64,000 nucleotides of DNA from Archangiaceae bacterium (GTDB taxonomy: Bacteria > Myxococcota > Myxococcia > Myxococcales > Myxococcaceae), in contig JADJNS010000004.1 of NCBI GenBank assembly GCA_016714225.1, positions 372,001-436,000 on the forward strand, read 5' to 3'. Both the position numbers and the translations under genes were made by a program. Shown here one piece after another: positions 45,350-55,244 of the stretch (the first letter of the stretch is position 1; each line of letters opens with the position of its first letter). The notes beneath the pieces were generated by a model. That model saw only the letters and a program-made list of their open reading frames with translations. It ran no database searches and had not been told where the DNA came from.

Positions 45350-47089
45350 TCAGGAGATCTTCGACCGGTACCTGCTCATGCCCGAGGTGATGGCGTCGAC
45401 GTACGCGCGCTCGTCGTTGCCGTCGGACGAGGGCGCATACAGGTGCACCAGGCCGGCCCAGTCTCTCTGGTCGATGAAGCGGCGGTAGGTGGTCGAGAGC
45501 AGCTTGAAGTACGCCTCGAGGCCCTGCTTCACGGTGGGCCACTTCGCGAAGCCGCTCACGCCGCTCACCGCGCCGGGCTGGCCGACGAAACGCAGGTTGC
45601 CGGGGTTGTTGTTGAGCGGGGCGATGCCGGTGGTCATGAACTGGTCCTCGTGCCAGATCATCGCCAGCGCCAGCTCGGCCGGCACGTCGTACTGCTTCGC
45701 GAACGCCGCCAGGTTCGCGCCCTGGCCGGCCATCGGGGTGCCCTTCAGCAGGGTGTCGATCTTCGCCGCGCTGGGGGCCCCGCTGCCCGAGCCCGAGCCG
45801 CCGGCGCGCAGCGACTCGCTCAGCGCGGTGAGCGCGGCCTTGAGCTTCGCCTCGCTGCCGCTGCCGTACTTGCCGCTCTGCTGCAGCCCGTACGCCTTCT
45901 GGAACTTCTTCAGCGCGGCTTCGGTGCCGCTGCCGAACTCGTCGGGGTGCGCGTCGAGCGCGGCCTTGCTCAGAAAGCCCAGGCGGTAGAGCGCGACCTT
46001 GAGCTGCTTCACCTTGGCGCCTTCGGCGCCTCGCACGAGCGGCGCGGCGGGCGCGGTGGCCCTGGGCTCTCTGGCGACGATCGCCTTCAGCAGGGCGGCG
46101 CGGGTGAGGGGCCCGAAGTTGCCGTACGCGGGCGTGATGCCGTGGTCGGTCTGAAACCTCTTCACCGCGGCCAGGGTCTTGGGCCCGAAGAGCGGGTTCG
46201 AGGGGTTCAGATCGGCGCCCTCGAGGTAGCCGAGCTTCACCAGCGCGCGCTGCAGCTTGAGCACGTCGCCGCCCTTCGAGCCCTGGGTGAGATCGCTATG
46301 CGGCACCTGCGCGGTGGCCGAGTCGACCGGCAGCTTCGGCCCGGTGCTCGGCGGGCCGCCCGAGGTGTTGACGAAGAACTGCACCTTGCCCGGGGTGAAG
46401 AAGTTGTAGGCGTGGCTGTCGTTGGTGTTGGTGGCGCCGGCCTGGGCGATCTCGGGGCCCTGTGAGGTGAGGGTGCCGGGGCGCACCACCGCGATGTGGC
46501 CGATGGGGTTCACGTACTGCGACGCGACCACCGGGTAGCCCTGGTTGGCGTACTGCTGGGCCTGCTCGGGGGTGATCTCTTTCCACCCGTACTGGGGGCC
46601 TTGGTCGTTGAGCCAGGCGTTGACGCTGTTGGCGTCTTGCTCGTGGCCGCCCGAGCCGTACGAGTAGGCGGGCGCGGGCGAGCCGTCGGCGTACACCCAG
46701 TGCGGGAGCTGCACGCCCATCGCCGACATCACGTCCCACGCGAAGATGTTGCAGAAGGTGTCGTCGTAGCCGTCGCCGCTGGTGTCGCGAATCGCGTAGC
46801 GCGGGTTCGAGCCCACGTGGAACTGGTCGATCACCGAGGCGTACGCGTCTTTGCTGCGGTGGCCCGGCGCGTTGGTCTTCGACGGGTTCGTGGGGCTGCC
46901 CACGTCTTGCGAGTCGACCGGCACCGAGCTCGCGGCGTAGCTGAGGCTGACCGGCGCGACCTTTGCCGCCTCGAAGGCGTCGAGGGTGACGACCTCGTCG
47001 GGGTCGACGCCCGGCGGGAGCGGCGCCTCGGAGCCGCCGAGGCGGCGGACGTTGGAGTTCGGACGGCTGAGGGAGGGAACAGTGGGCAT
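45350..47089 (-). CDS. Multidomain peptidoglycan hydrolase, no signal peptide
   Basis: 579 residues from ATG 47089, with a strong AAGGAG 7 bases upstream. A disordered N region (about 1-75) precedes a papain-like cysteine domain with C113 (DDTFCNIFAWDVM) and H198 (GHIAVVR), probably an amidase or endopeptidase. Two PG_binding_1 domains follow (about 253-320 and 338-410: LKLQRALVKLGYL, LKVALYRLGFL), then a Gly/Ser linker. A C-terminal lysozyme-like domain (about 445-579) has MIWHEDQF and NNNPGNLRF. The absence of any signal peptide suggests a non-classical route: lytic release, a contractile injector or outer-membrane vesicles. Confidence 0.8.
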   Translation of the reverse strand: MPTVPSLSRPNSNVRRLGGSEAPLPPGVDPDEVVTLDAFEAAKVAPVSLSYAASSVPVDSQDVGSPTNPSKTNAPGHRSKDAYASVIDQFHVGSNPRYAIRDTSGDGYDDTFCNIFAWDVMSAMGVQLPHWVYADGSPAPAYSYGSGGHEQDANSVNAWLNDQGPQYGWKEITPEQAQQYANQGYPVVASQYVNPIGHIAVVRPGTLTSQGPEIAQAGATNTNDSHAYNFFTPGKVQFFVNTSGGPPSTGPKLPVDSATAQVPHSDLTQGSKGGDVLKLQRALVKLGYLEGADLNPSNPLFGPKTLAAVKRFQTDHGITPAYGNFGPLTRAALLKAIVAREPRATAPAAPLVRGAEGAKVKQLKVALYRLGFLSKAALDAHPDEFGSGTEAALKKFQKAYGLQQSGKYGSGSEAKLKAALTALSESLRAGGSGSGSGAPSAAKIDTLLKGTPMAGQGANLAAFAKQYDVPAELALAMIWHEDQFMTTGIAPLNNNPGNLRFVGQPGAVSGVSGFAKWPTVKQGLEAYFKLLSTTYRRFIDQRDWAGLVHLYAPSSDGNDERAYVDAITSGMSRYRSKIS

Positions 47090-47301
47090 GGTGAAGCTCC
47101 TTGTTTGAGCTTTCAGGAAGCCGTGCTCCCGGTTTGTCCAAAGCGGTGGGTTGTCCACCCGGCTTACAGGCGGCGTCGAATTTCGAACGACTTGCGGAAC
47201 GCGGCGGGCGCGGCGGTGTCGAACGGGTGATGCCCCGCCGCCTGAAAGCTCACTTTGACGCCTTGGCCCCGGCGGACTAAGGCCGCAGCCTTCTAAAGCG
47301 A

Positions 47302-48600
47302 ATGTCCGACGTCACCGTCATCGGCGCCGGCCTCGCCGGCAGTGAGTGCGCTCACCAGCTGGCACGCCTGGGGCACCGGGTGCGGCTGTGCGAGCAGAAG
47401 CCCGAGAAGAAGAGCCCGGCCCACAAGCTCGACGGCCCGGCCGAGCTGGTGTGCAGCAACTCGCTGCGCTCGGACAACGTCGAGAGCGCGATCGGGCTGC
47501 TGCACGCCGAGCTGCGCAAGGTGGGCTCGCTGATTCTCGGTGCCGCCGACCAGTGCCGGGTGCCGGCGGGAGACGCGCTGGCGGTCGACCGGGTCGAGTT
47601 CTCGAACGCGGTGCGCGCGAGCCTGGCGTCGAGGGTCGAGTGGGTGGGCGGAGAAGTCACCGCGCTGCCTGAGGGCCTCACGGTGATCGCCACCGGCCCG
47701 CTCACCTCTGACGCGCTCACCGGCGAGCTGTCGAAGCACGTGGGCGAGAAGCTGTATTTCTACGACGCCATCGCGCCGATCGTCTCGGCCGACTCGATCG
47801 ACCCGACCAGGAGCTTCGCCGCCAGCCGCTACGGCAAGGGCGGGGGTGACGACTACCTCAACCTGCCGCTCACCAAAGACGAGTACGCGCGCTTCGTGGC
47901 CGAGCTGAAGGCGGGGCAGAAGGTCACCCCCCACGCCTTCGAAGAGCCGAAGTACTTCGAGGGCTGCCTGCCCATCGAGGTGATGGCCGAGCGCGGCGAA
48001 CAGACGCTGGCCTACGGGCCCATGAAGCCGGTGGGGCTGGGCACCGACGCGCACGCGGTGGTGCAGCTGCGCAAAGAAGACAAGGCCGGCACCGCCTACA
48101 ACCTGGTGGGCTTTCAGACCCGCCTCACCTGGGGCGAGCAGAAGCGCATCTTCGCGCTCATCCCCGGGCTGGCCAACGCCGACTGGGTGCGCATGGGTCA
48201 GATTCACCGCAACACCTTCATCGACGCGCCGCGGCTGCTCTCGGCCGATCTGTCGCTCAAGGCCGAACCGCGGCTGTTCTTCGCCGGGCAGATCAGCGGC
48301 GTCGAGGGCTACGTCGAGTCGGCGGCCTGCGGCTACCTGGTGGCGCTCAGCGTTCACGCGCGGCTCACCGGAGCCACCTTCGACCCGCCGCCCGCCACCA
48401 CCGCCATGGGTGCGCTCTACCGGCACGTCACCGGCGAAGCGCACCCCGCCGGCTACCGCTACCAGCCCACCAACGTGGTCTTCGCGCTGTTCCCGCCCCT
48501 CGAAGGGCGGCACAAGAAGGCCGAGCGCCGCACGCTCTACTCGAAGCGCGCCCAGCGCGACTTCGAGGCGTGGGCCGCCCCGAAGGGAATCGCGGCATGA
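47302..48600 (+). CDS. trmFO: tRNA U54 methyltransferase TrmFO
   Basis: Folate- and FAD-dependent enzyme making 5-methyluridine at tRNA position 54. The FAD motif is VTVIGAGLAGSECA (4-17). LVCSNSLRSDNVESAIGLLH carries the catalytic-region cysteine. CRVPAGDALAVDR, SRYGKGG and GQISGVEGYVESAACGY complete the family. The 432 residues are typical. The stop overlaps the next start (ATGA). Confidence 0.96.
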   Translation: MSDVTVIGAGLAGSECAHQLARLGHRVRLCEQKPEKKSPAHKLDGPAELVCSNSLRSDNVESAIGLLHAELRKVGSLILGAADQCRVPAGDALAVDRVEFSNAVRASLASRVEWVGGEVTALPEGLTVIATGPLTSDALTGELSKHVGEKLYFYDAIAPIVSADSIDPTRSFAASRYGKGGGDDYLNLPLTKDEYARFVAELKAGQKVTPHAFEEPKYFEGCLPIEVMAERGEQTLAYGPMKPVGLGTDAHAVVQLRKEDKAGTAYNLVGFQTRLTWGEQKRIFALIPGLANADWVRMGQIHRNTFIDAPRLLSADLSLKAEPRLFFAGQISGVEGYVESAACGYLVALSVHARLTGATFDPPPATTAMGALYRHVTGEAHPAGYRYQPTNVVFALFPPLEGRHKKAERRTLYSKRAQRDFEAWAAPKGIAA

Positions 48601-50159
48601 GGCCGAGCCTGCTGATCGCGCTGTGCCTGCTGCTCGCGGCCTGCCCCAAGTCGAAGAAGAGGTCAGAGAGCCTGGTGGGCGGGGTCGGCACGCTGATCGC
48701 GGGCGGGCTCACCACCGACCTGCGCATCTCTCCGGACGGGAAGATCGCCGCCTACCTGAAGGAAGCGTCGAAGCCCCGCCTCGAGGGCGTGCCCGAGACC
48801 ATGCGGGTGGGCGAGCTGCACGTGGCGCCGACCGGCGGCGGCAAGCCTCGCAAGCTCGGCAACGGCGTCTCGAACTACCCGGGCGGCTACCTGTTCACGC
48901 CCGACTCGAAGTGGGTGCTCGAGCTGGTCGGCTTCAACGCCTCGGCGCAGGCCGGCGAGCTCGACCTCGCGGCGGTCGACGGCTCGAGCGACCCCCAGAA
49001 GCTGGGCAGCCGCGTCACCTACATGCTGCCGAGCCCCGACTCGAAGACGCTCGCGTTCGTCGACGAGGGCATCTTGAAGCTGGGCCCGCTGCCGAAGGGG
49101 CCGTTTCGCGACATCAACGGCGAGGTGGCCAACGCGCAGTTCACCGCCGACGGCGCGCTGCTTTTCTTCAAGCGCAAGCAGTCGGCCGGCGGCAGCCTGC
49201 TGGTGGTGAAGGTGGCTGACGCGAAAGACAACCCGCGCAAGCTGGGTGACCTGGTCGGCGACTACCGCTTGAGCGAAGACGGCAAGCGCATCGCATTCGC
49301 CACCAAGTCGAGCCCGTCGGATCACGCGTTTCGCCTGTACGTGGCCGACACCGCGACCTTGAAAGATCGCAAGGTCGCCGACGACGTCTTCGACTTCAAG
49401 TTCACGCCCGACAACAAGCTGCTGGCGCGGCTCGAGGGGCTGTCTCCCGAGGCGGGCGGCGAGTTCGTGGTCGGCCCCGCCGATGGCTCGAGCCCAGGCA
49501 GGCACCTGGGCAGCGGGGTGCGCGACTTCGCGTTCTCTCCCGACCTCACCATGGTGGCCTGGCGCGAGAAGTACGTGCCCGACCGCGCCGAAGGCCTGGG
49601 CGACGTGGTGATGGCCACGCTGCCCGACGGCCCCACCCGCATGGTCGGCCGGCGTGCGCGCAGCTTCGAGTGGTCGGCCGACTCGAAGGCGATCGCGTTC
49701 TCGTTCGACGTGGTGAAGCCGCTGCGCTCGGTGAACCTCTACCTGTGGCGCGTCGACGGCACCGAGGCGATTCACGTCAAAGACTGGGCGTACGACTACG
49801 ACTTCACCCCGCAGAGCGACCGGCTGCTGTTCCGCGCCGACTGCGTGCGCGAGGGCCGCGCCTGCAACCTGCTCTCGGTCTCGGTGGCCAACCCCAAAGA
49901 GCCGCCCAAGAAGCTGATCGAGGGGGTGTACGGGTTTCGGCTGTCGCCCGATGGCTCGCGGGTGCTGTACACCTACGCGCGCATGCAGGGCGACCTCTAC
50001 GACACCGGGGTGCTGAACATGAAGACCGGCGAGTTCAAGACGCTCGACCAGCAGATTCGCATGCCGCCGTACCTGCTCACCGACGACGGCTCGAAGGTCG
50101 CGTACATCATCGCCGAGCCCAAGCGCGAGGGCGTGTACGTAGCGGACAAGGTGCCGTGA
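48597..50159 (+). CDS. TolB-like propeller lipoprotein
   Basis: 520 residues. The lipobox is LLLAACPKSKK. The mature protein consists of repeated blades with the WD40-like pattern D-L-R-I-SPDGKIAAY, FTPDSKWVLELVG, PSPDSKTLAFVDE, FTPDNKLLARLEG, FSPDLTMVAWREK, FTPQSDRLLFRAD and LSPDGSRVLYTYA. That is enough for a six- to seven-bladed beta propeller, as in TolB. It probably acts as an envelope binding platform. The stop overlaps the crotonase start (GTGA). Confidence 0.82.
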   Translation: MRPSLLIALCLLLAACPKSKKRSESLVGGVGTLIAGGLTTDLRISPDGKIAAYLKEASKPRLEGVPETMRVGELHVAPTGGGKPRKLGNGVSNYPGGYLFTPDSKWVLELVGFNASAQAGELDLAAVDGSSDPQKLGSRVTYMLPSPDSKTLAFVDEGILKLGPLPKGPFRDINGEVANAQFTADGALLFFKRKQSAGGSLLVVKVADAKDNPRKLGDLVGDYRLSEDGKRIAFATKSSPSDHAFRLYVADTATLKDRKVADDVFDFKFTPDNKLLARLEGLSPEAGGEFVVGPADGSSPGRHLGSGVRDFAFSPDLTMVAWREKYVPDRAEGLGDVVMATLPDGPTRMVGRRARSFEWSADSKAIAFSFDVVKPLRSVNLYLWRVDGTEAIHVKDWAYDYDFTPQSDRLLFRADCVREGRACNLLSVSVANPKEPPKKLIEGVYGFRLSPDGSRVLYTYARMQGDLYDTGVLNMKTGEFKTLDQQIRMPPYLLTDDGSKVAYIIAEPKREGVYVADKVP

Positions 50160-50941
50160 GCGAGCCGGCGGTCAAGGTCGAGCTCGGCGGTGAGGTCGCC
50201 TCGATCGTGCTGGCGCGGCCCCTGGCGCGCAACGCGATGACCCCTGCGATGGGCGAGCAGGTGAAGGCGGCGGTCGCCCAGGTGAACGGCTCGGGGGCGC
50301 GCGCGGTGCTGGTGCGCGGCGAGGGCTCGGTGTTCTGCGCGGGCGGCGACTTCGATTTTCTGCAGGCGCGGCTGCAGTCGAGCGCGGCCGAGAACCACGC
50401 CGCGATGCGGCGGTTCTACGACCTGTACCTGTCGATCATGCTGCTCGAGGCACCCAGCATCGCGGTGCTGCACGGCGCGGCCATCGGCGCGGGGCTGTGC
50501 TTCGCGATGGGGTGCGATCTGCGGGTCGCCGCCGAGGGCACCAAGGTCGCGGTGAACTTCGTGAAGCTGGGGCTGCACCCCGGCATGGGCGCCACCTGGT
50601 TGCTGCCCCGGCTGGTGGGGCAGGCGAGGGCGGCCGAGCTGCTCATGACCGGGCGCACGATCGAGGCGGCCGAGGCGCAGCGCATCGGGCTGGTGAACGA
50701 GGTGGTGCCGGCCGACGGGCTGCAGGCGCGCGCCGCCGAGCTGGCCCGAGAGCTCGCCGCGGCGGGGCCCATCGCGGTTCGCCAGGTGAAGCAGTCGCTG
50801 CAGGCGCACGTGCTGCCCGAGCTGCACGCGGCGCTCGAGCGCGAGGCGGCCGCCCAGGCGATCGACTACGCGACGAGAGATCTCGCCGAGGGCGTCGCGT
50901 CGGCGAAAGAGCGCCGCGCGCCGAAGTTCTCCGGGCAGTAG
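50156..50941 (+). CDS. Crotonase-fold protein lacking hydratase glutamates
   Basis: 261 residues, enoyl-CoA hydratase/isomerase superfamily. The oxyanion-hole blocks are intact (VFCAGGDFDFL; VLHGAAIGAGLCFAMGCDLRVA). However, the two positions that are Glu in classical hydratases are not: GGxxEL reads GAGLCF, and the PE pair reads NFVK. It therefore cannot be a normal hydratase; a different CoA reaction (isomerase, thioesterase-like) or a non-catalytic role is more likely. Coupled to the propeller lipoprotein by a 4-base overlap. Confidence 0.85.
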   Translation: MSEPAVKVELGGEVASIVLARPLARNAMTPAMGEQVKAAVAQVNGSGARAVLVRGEGSVFCAGGDFDFLQARLQSSAAENHAAMRRFYDLYLSIMLLEAPSIAVLHGAAIGAGLCFAMGCDLRVAAEGTKVAVNFVKLGLHPGMGATWLLPRLVGQARAAELLMTGRTIEAAEAQRIGLVNEVVPADGLQARAAELARELAAAGPIAVRQVKQSLQAHVLPELHAALEREAAAQAIDYATRDLAEGVASAKERRAPKFSGQ

Positions 50942-51003
50942 CGGGGCTGGTTTTCCCCAAAGGGCACCCGGCACCGTTCACGCTGAGAGACCGACCGTAA
51001 TTT

Positions 51004-51075
51004 GGGCACGGGCACCGGCACGCCTGACGGGAACGTCCGACGAGGAACGTGGCTGGGTGAGGCGTGCCCGTGCCC
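51004..51075. repeat. Long imperfect inverted repeat
   Basis: GGCACGCCT (51017-51025) pairs with AGGCGTGCC (51060-51068), and GGGCACG (51004-51010) with CGTGCCC (51069-51075). Six unpaired bases sit on the left arm and the loop is about 34 bases. It lies between the crotonase and xerC, with no T-run. Possible terminator, transcribed hairpin or protein site. Confidence 0.5.
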
Positions 51076-51137
51076 GGCTGTCGATGTTTGCACGTCGAGG
51101 TCACGGTGAACCTCTCGGCAGGCGACCGAGCGAAAAT

Positions 51138-51165
51138 CTGACGCCCGCTCGAACTCCGCTACGCT
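51138..51165 (+). promoter_or_regulatory. Promoter of xerC-hslVU-argD
   Basis: CTGACG (51138-51143), 16-base spacer, TACGCT (51160-51165). GTG 51173 follows exactly 7 bases later, so the message should be leaderless. Confidence 0.5.
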
Positions 51166-51172
51166 CTGCCAC

Positions 51173-52042
51173 GTGATCTCCGAGTTCCTGCGTGCCCTCG
51201 ATGTCACCCGTGCCGCTTCGAAGCACACCCTGCGCGCCTACGCGCAGGACCTGAAGCAGCTCGAGCAGTACCTCGCCAACCAGAACGTGCCGCTCGAGAA
51301 GGCGAATCACCTGCACCTGCGCGGCTTTCTCGGGGTGCAGGCGGCCTCGCACTCGGCCACCACCCGCGCGCGCCGCCTCGCCGCGATCAAGTCGTTCTAC
51401 AAGTTCCTGGTGCGGCGCAAGGTGATCGAGGTCAGCCCGGCGCGCCGGGTGAAGGCCCCCAAGCTGCCCCAGCGGCTGCCCCGCGCGGTGCCGGTCGACG
51501 ACACCTTCGCGGTGCTCGCCGCGCCCACCGAGAAGACGGTGCTGGGCCTGCGCGACCGCGCCATGCTCGAGCTCGCCTACGGCTGCGGCCTGCGCGTGAG
51601 CGAGCTGTGCGGGCTCGACCTCACCAGCATCGACCGCAGCGCCGGGGTGGTGCGGGTGCTCGGCAAGGGCAACAAAGAGCGCCTGGTGCCGGTGAACGCG
51701 ATGGCGCTGGACGCGGTCGACGCCTACCTGACGCGCCGGCCTGAGCTGGCCAAAGCGCTCGAGCCGACCGCGCTGTTCCTCAACTTCCGCGGGGGCCGGC
51801 TCACCCCGCGCAGCACCGAGCGGCACCTGGGCAAGCACGCGGTCGCCGCGGGCCTGCCGCGGCACATCACCCCGCACCAGCTGCGCCACTCGTTCGCGAC
51901 CCACCTGCTGGCCGGGGGGGCCGACATTCGCTCGATTCAAGAGCTGCTCGGCCACGCCAGCCTCTCGACCACCCAGCGGTACACCGCGGTCAGCTTCGAG
52001 CAGCTGCAGGCGGTCTACGACAAGGCCCACCCGCACGCGTGA
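51173..52042 (+). CDS. xerC: Tyrosine recombinase XerC
   Basis: Resolves chromosome dimers at dif with XerD and FtsK. All six active residues are present: R141 (GLRVSE), K165 (GKGNKE), H235 and R238 (HQLRHSF), H261 (LGHASL) and Y270 (TQRYTAV). The N-terminal SAM-like core-binding domain is complete. The 289 residues and the xerC-hslV-hslU order, as in Bacillus codV-clpQY, favour XerC over a mobile-element integrase. Confidence 0.93.
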   Translation: MISEFLRALDVTRAASKHTLRAYAQDLKQLEQYLANQNVPLEKANHLHLRGFLGVQAASHSATTRARRLAAIKSFYKFLVRRKVIEVSPARRVKAPKLPQRLPRAVPVDDTFAVLAAPTEKTVLGLRDRAMLELAYGCGLRVSELCGLDLTSIDRSAGVVRVLGKGNKERLVPVNAMALDAVDAYLTRRPELAKALEPTALFLNFRGGRLTPRSTERHLGKHAVAAGLPRHITPHQLRHSFATHLLAGGADIRSIQELLGHASLSTTQRYTAVSFEQLQAVYDKAHPHA

Positions 52043-52108
52043 AGTTGGCACAGGCTGAAGGGTGCATCTGCTCGCACCTGCGCGCCCGCGTTGCTATGCA
52101 CGTGGGTC

Positions 52109-52623
52109 ATGACCACGATTCTCTGCGTTCGCCGCGATGGGAAGACGGTGATCGGCGGCGACGGCCAGGTCACCCTCGACAAGACGGTGATGAAGGGCAA
52201 CGCCCGCAAGGTTCGCCGCCTCGGTGACGGGCAGATCATCGCCGGGTTCGCCGGTGGCACCTCTGACGCGTTCACCCTCTTCGAGCGCTTCGAGGCGAAG
52301 CTCAAAGAGTTTCAGAAGAACCTGCCCCGCGCCTGTGTCGAGCTCGGCAAGGACTGGCGCACCGATCGCTACCTGCGCCGGCTCGAGGCGCTGCTGGTGG
52401 TCGCCGACCGCGAGAAGACCTTCATTCTCTCGGGCGCCGGCGACGTGATCGAGCCCGACTACGGCATCGCCGCGGTGGGCAGCGGCGGGCCGTACGCGCT
52501 GGCCGCGGCCCGCGCGTACCTCGAGCACCCCAACCTCAGCGCGAAGCAGGTGGTCGAGAAGTCGCTCAACATCGCCGCCGAGATCTGCATCTACACGAAC
52601 ACCAACATCTCGTACGAGGAACT

Positions 52624-52627
<4 letters not shown>
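52109..52627 (+). CDS. hslV: HslV protease subunit
   Basis: Proteolytic core of the HslUV complex. ATG 52109 is chosen because removal of Met exposes the catalytic threonine (MTTILCVRRDGK); an upstream in-frame ATG at 52091 would bury it. Conserved GGDGQVTLDKTVMKGNARKV, GFAGGTSDAFTLFE and GSGGPYALAAARA. 172 residues. Overlaps hslU by 4 bases (GTGA). A TATGCA hexamer ends 8 bases upstream and could give an extra leaderless message. Confidence 0.96.
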
Positions 52628-53996
<1,369 letters not shown>

Positions 53997-54000
<4 letters not shown>

Positions 54001-55187
54001 CCAACGAAGAGATCATCGAACGCGCGAAGAAGAAGCTGCTGCTCAACTACAAGCAGCAGCCGATCGCCCTGGTGAAGGGCGAGGGCGTCTACGTGTGGGA
54101 CGCCGACGGCAAGCGCTACCTCGACCTGCTGGGCGGCATCGCGACCTGTGCGCTGGGGCACTGCCACCCCCAGGTCACCGCCGCGGCCAAGGCGCAGCTC
54201 GACCAGCTCTGGCACTGCTCGAACGTCTTCTATTCCGAGCCGCAGGTGGCGCTGGCCGAGAAGCTCACCGCCGCCAGCGGGCTGCCGAACGCGCGGGCCT
54301 TCTTCTGCAACTCGGGGGCAGAGGCCAACGAGGCGCTGATCAAGCTGGCGCGGCGCGCGCAGAAAGATCGCGGGCAGAGCGGGCGCTACGAGATCCTCAC
54401 CTTCGAGAACTCGTTTCACGGGCGCACCCTGGCCACGCTCACCGCCACCGGCCAGCCGAAGTACCAGGCCGGCTTCGAGCCGCTGCCCGAGGGCTTTCGC
54501 CACCTGCCGTACGGCGATCTGGCGGCGGTCAAGGCGGCGATCTCGTCCAAGACCGCGGCGATTCTGGTCGAGCCGATTCAAGGCGAGGGCGGGGTGCGGC
54601 CGGCTCCGCAAGGCTTCTTGAAGGCGCTGCGCGCGCTGTGTGACGAGCACCGGCTGCTCTTGCTCATCGACGAGGTGCAGACCGGCCTGGGCCGCACCGG
54701 CAAGCCCTTCGCCTACCAGCACGAGGGCGTGCTGCCCGATGCGTTCTCGCTGGCCAAGGCGTTGGGCAACGGCCTGCCCATCGGCGCGATGGTCTCGTCG
54801 GAAGAGGCGAGCAAGGCGCTGCCCTCGGGCACCCACGGCTCGACCTTCGGCGGCAACCTGGTCACCGCGGCGGCCGCCAACGTCGCCTTCGCGCTGTGCA
54901 CCGAGCCCCAGACGATGGAGCAGAACGTCGCCCTGGGCCGCTACGCGCACGAGCTGGTGCACGCGCTGCAGCAGAAGAAGCCCGACGTGGTCAAAGAGTT
55001 TCGCGGGCGTGGGCTGCTGTTCGGCATCGAGCTGGCGAGCGGGGCGGCCGACGTGGTGGCGCGCTGCCGTCAGAACGGCCTGCTGGTGAACCTGGCGGGC
55101 GAGAAGACGGTGCGGTTCGCGCCCCCCTACATCGTGACCCGCGAGCAGCTGGCCGAGGGCCTCTCGATTTTCGAGAGGTCACTGTAG
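53997..55187 (+). CDS. argD: Acetylornithine aminotransferase ArgD
   Basis: PLP enzyme of arginine synthesis (also able to act in the lysine pathway). PLP lysine K254 (FSLAKALGNG), D225 (LLIDEVQTG), the phosphate-cup motif CNSGAEANEALIKLAR and HGRTLATLTATG are all present. 396 residues. Its position after hslU looks like accidental operon membership; no other arginine gene is near. Confidence 0.92.
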
Positions 55188-55231
55188 GGCAAGTGGCCGT
55201 CTGACTTTGGGCGGGGTCGCGGTTCTTGGTT

Positions 55232-55237
55232 TACACT
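55232..55237 (+). promoter_or_regulatory. Putative -10 box (TACACT) of the J-domain operon
   Basis: Ends exactly 7 bases before GTG 55245. TTGGGC at 55208-55213 could be a weak -35. Confidence 0.45.
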
Positions 55238-55244
55238 GCGCGAC

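Noticed and set aside
45350..47089. Prophage endolysin
   Set aside because: No phage structural, holin or integrase genes nearby; domain mix is unlike common phage lysins.
51173..52042. Integrase of a mobile element
   Set aside because: Full XerC residues, hslVU neighbours and no attachment repeats or cargo make the housekeeping role far more likely.
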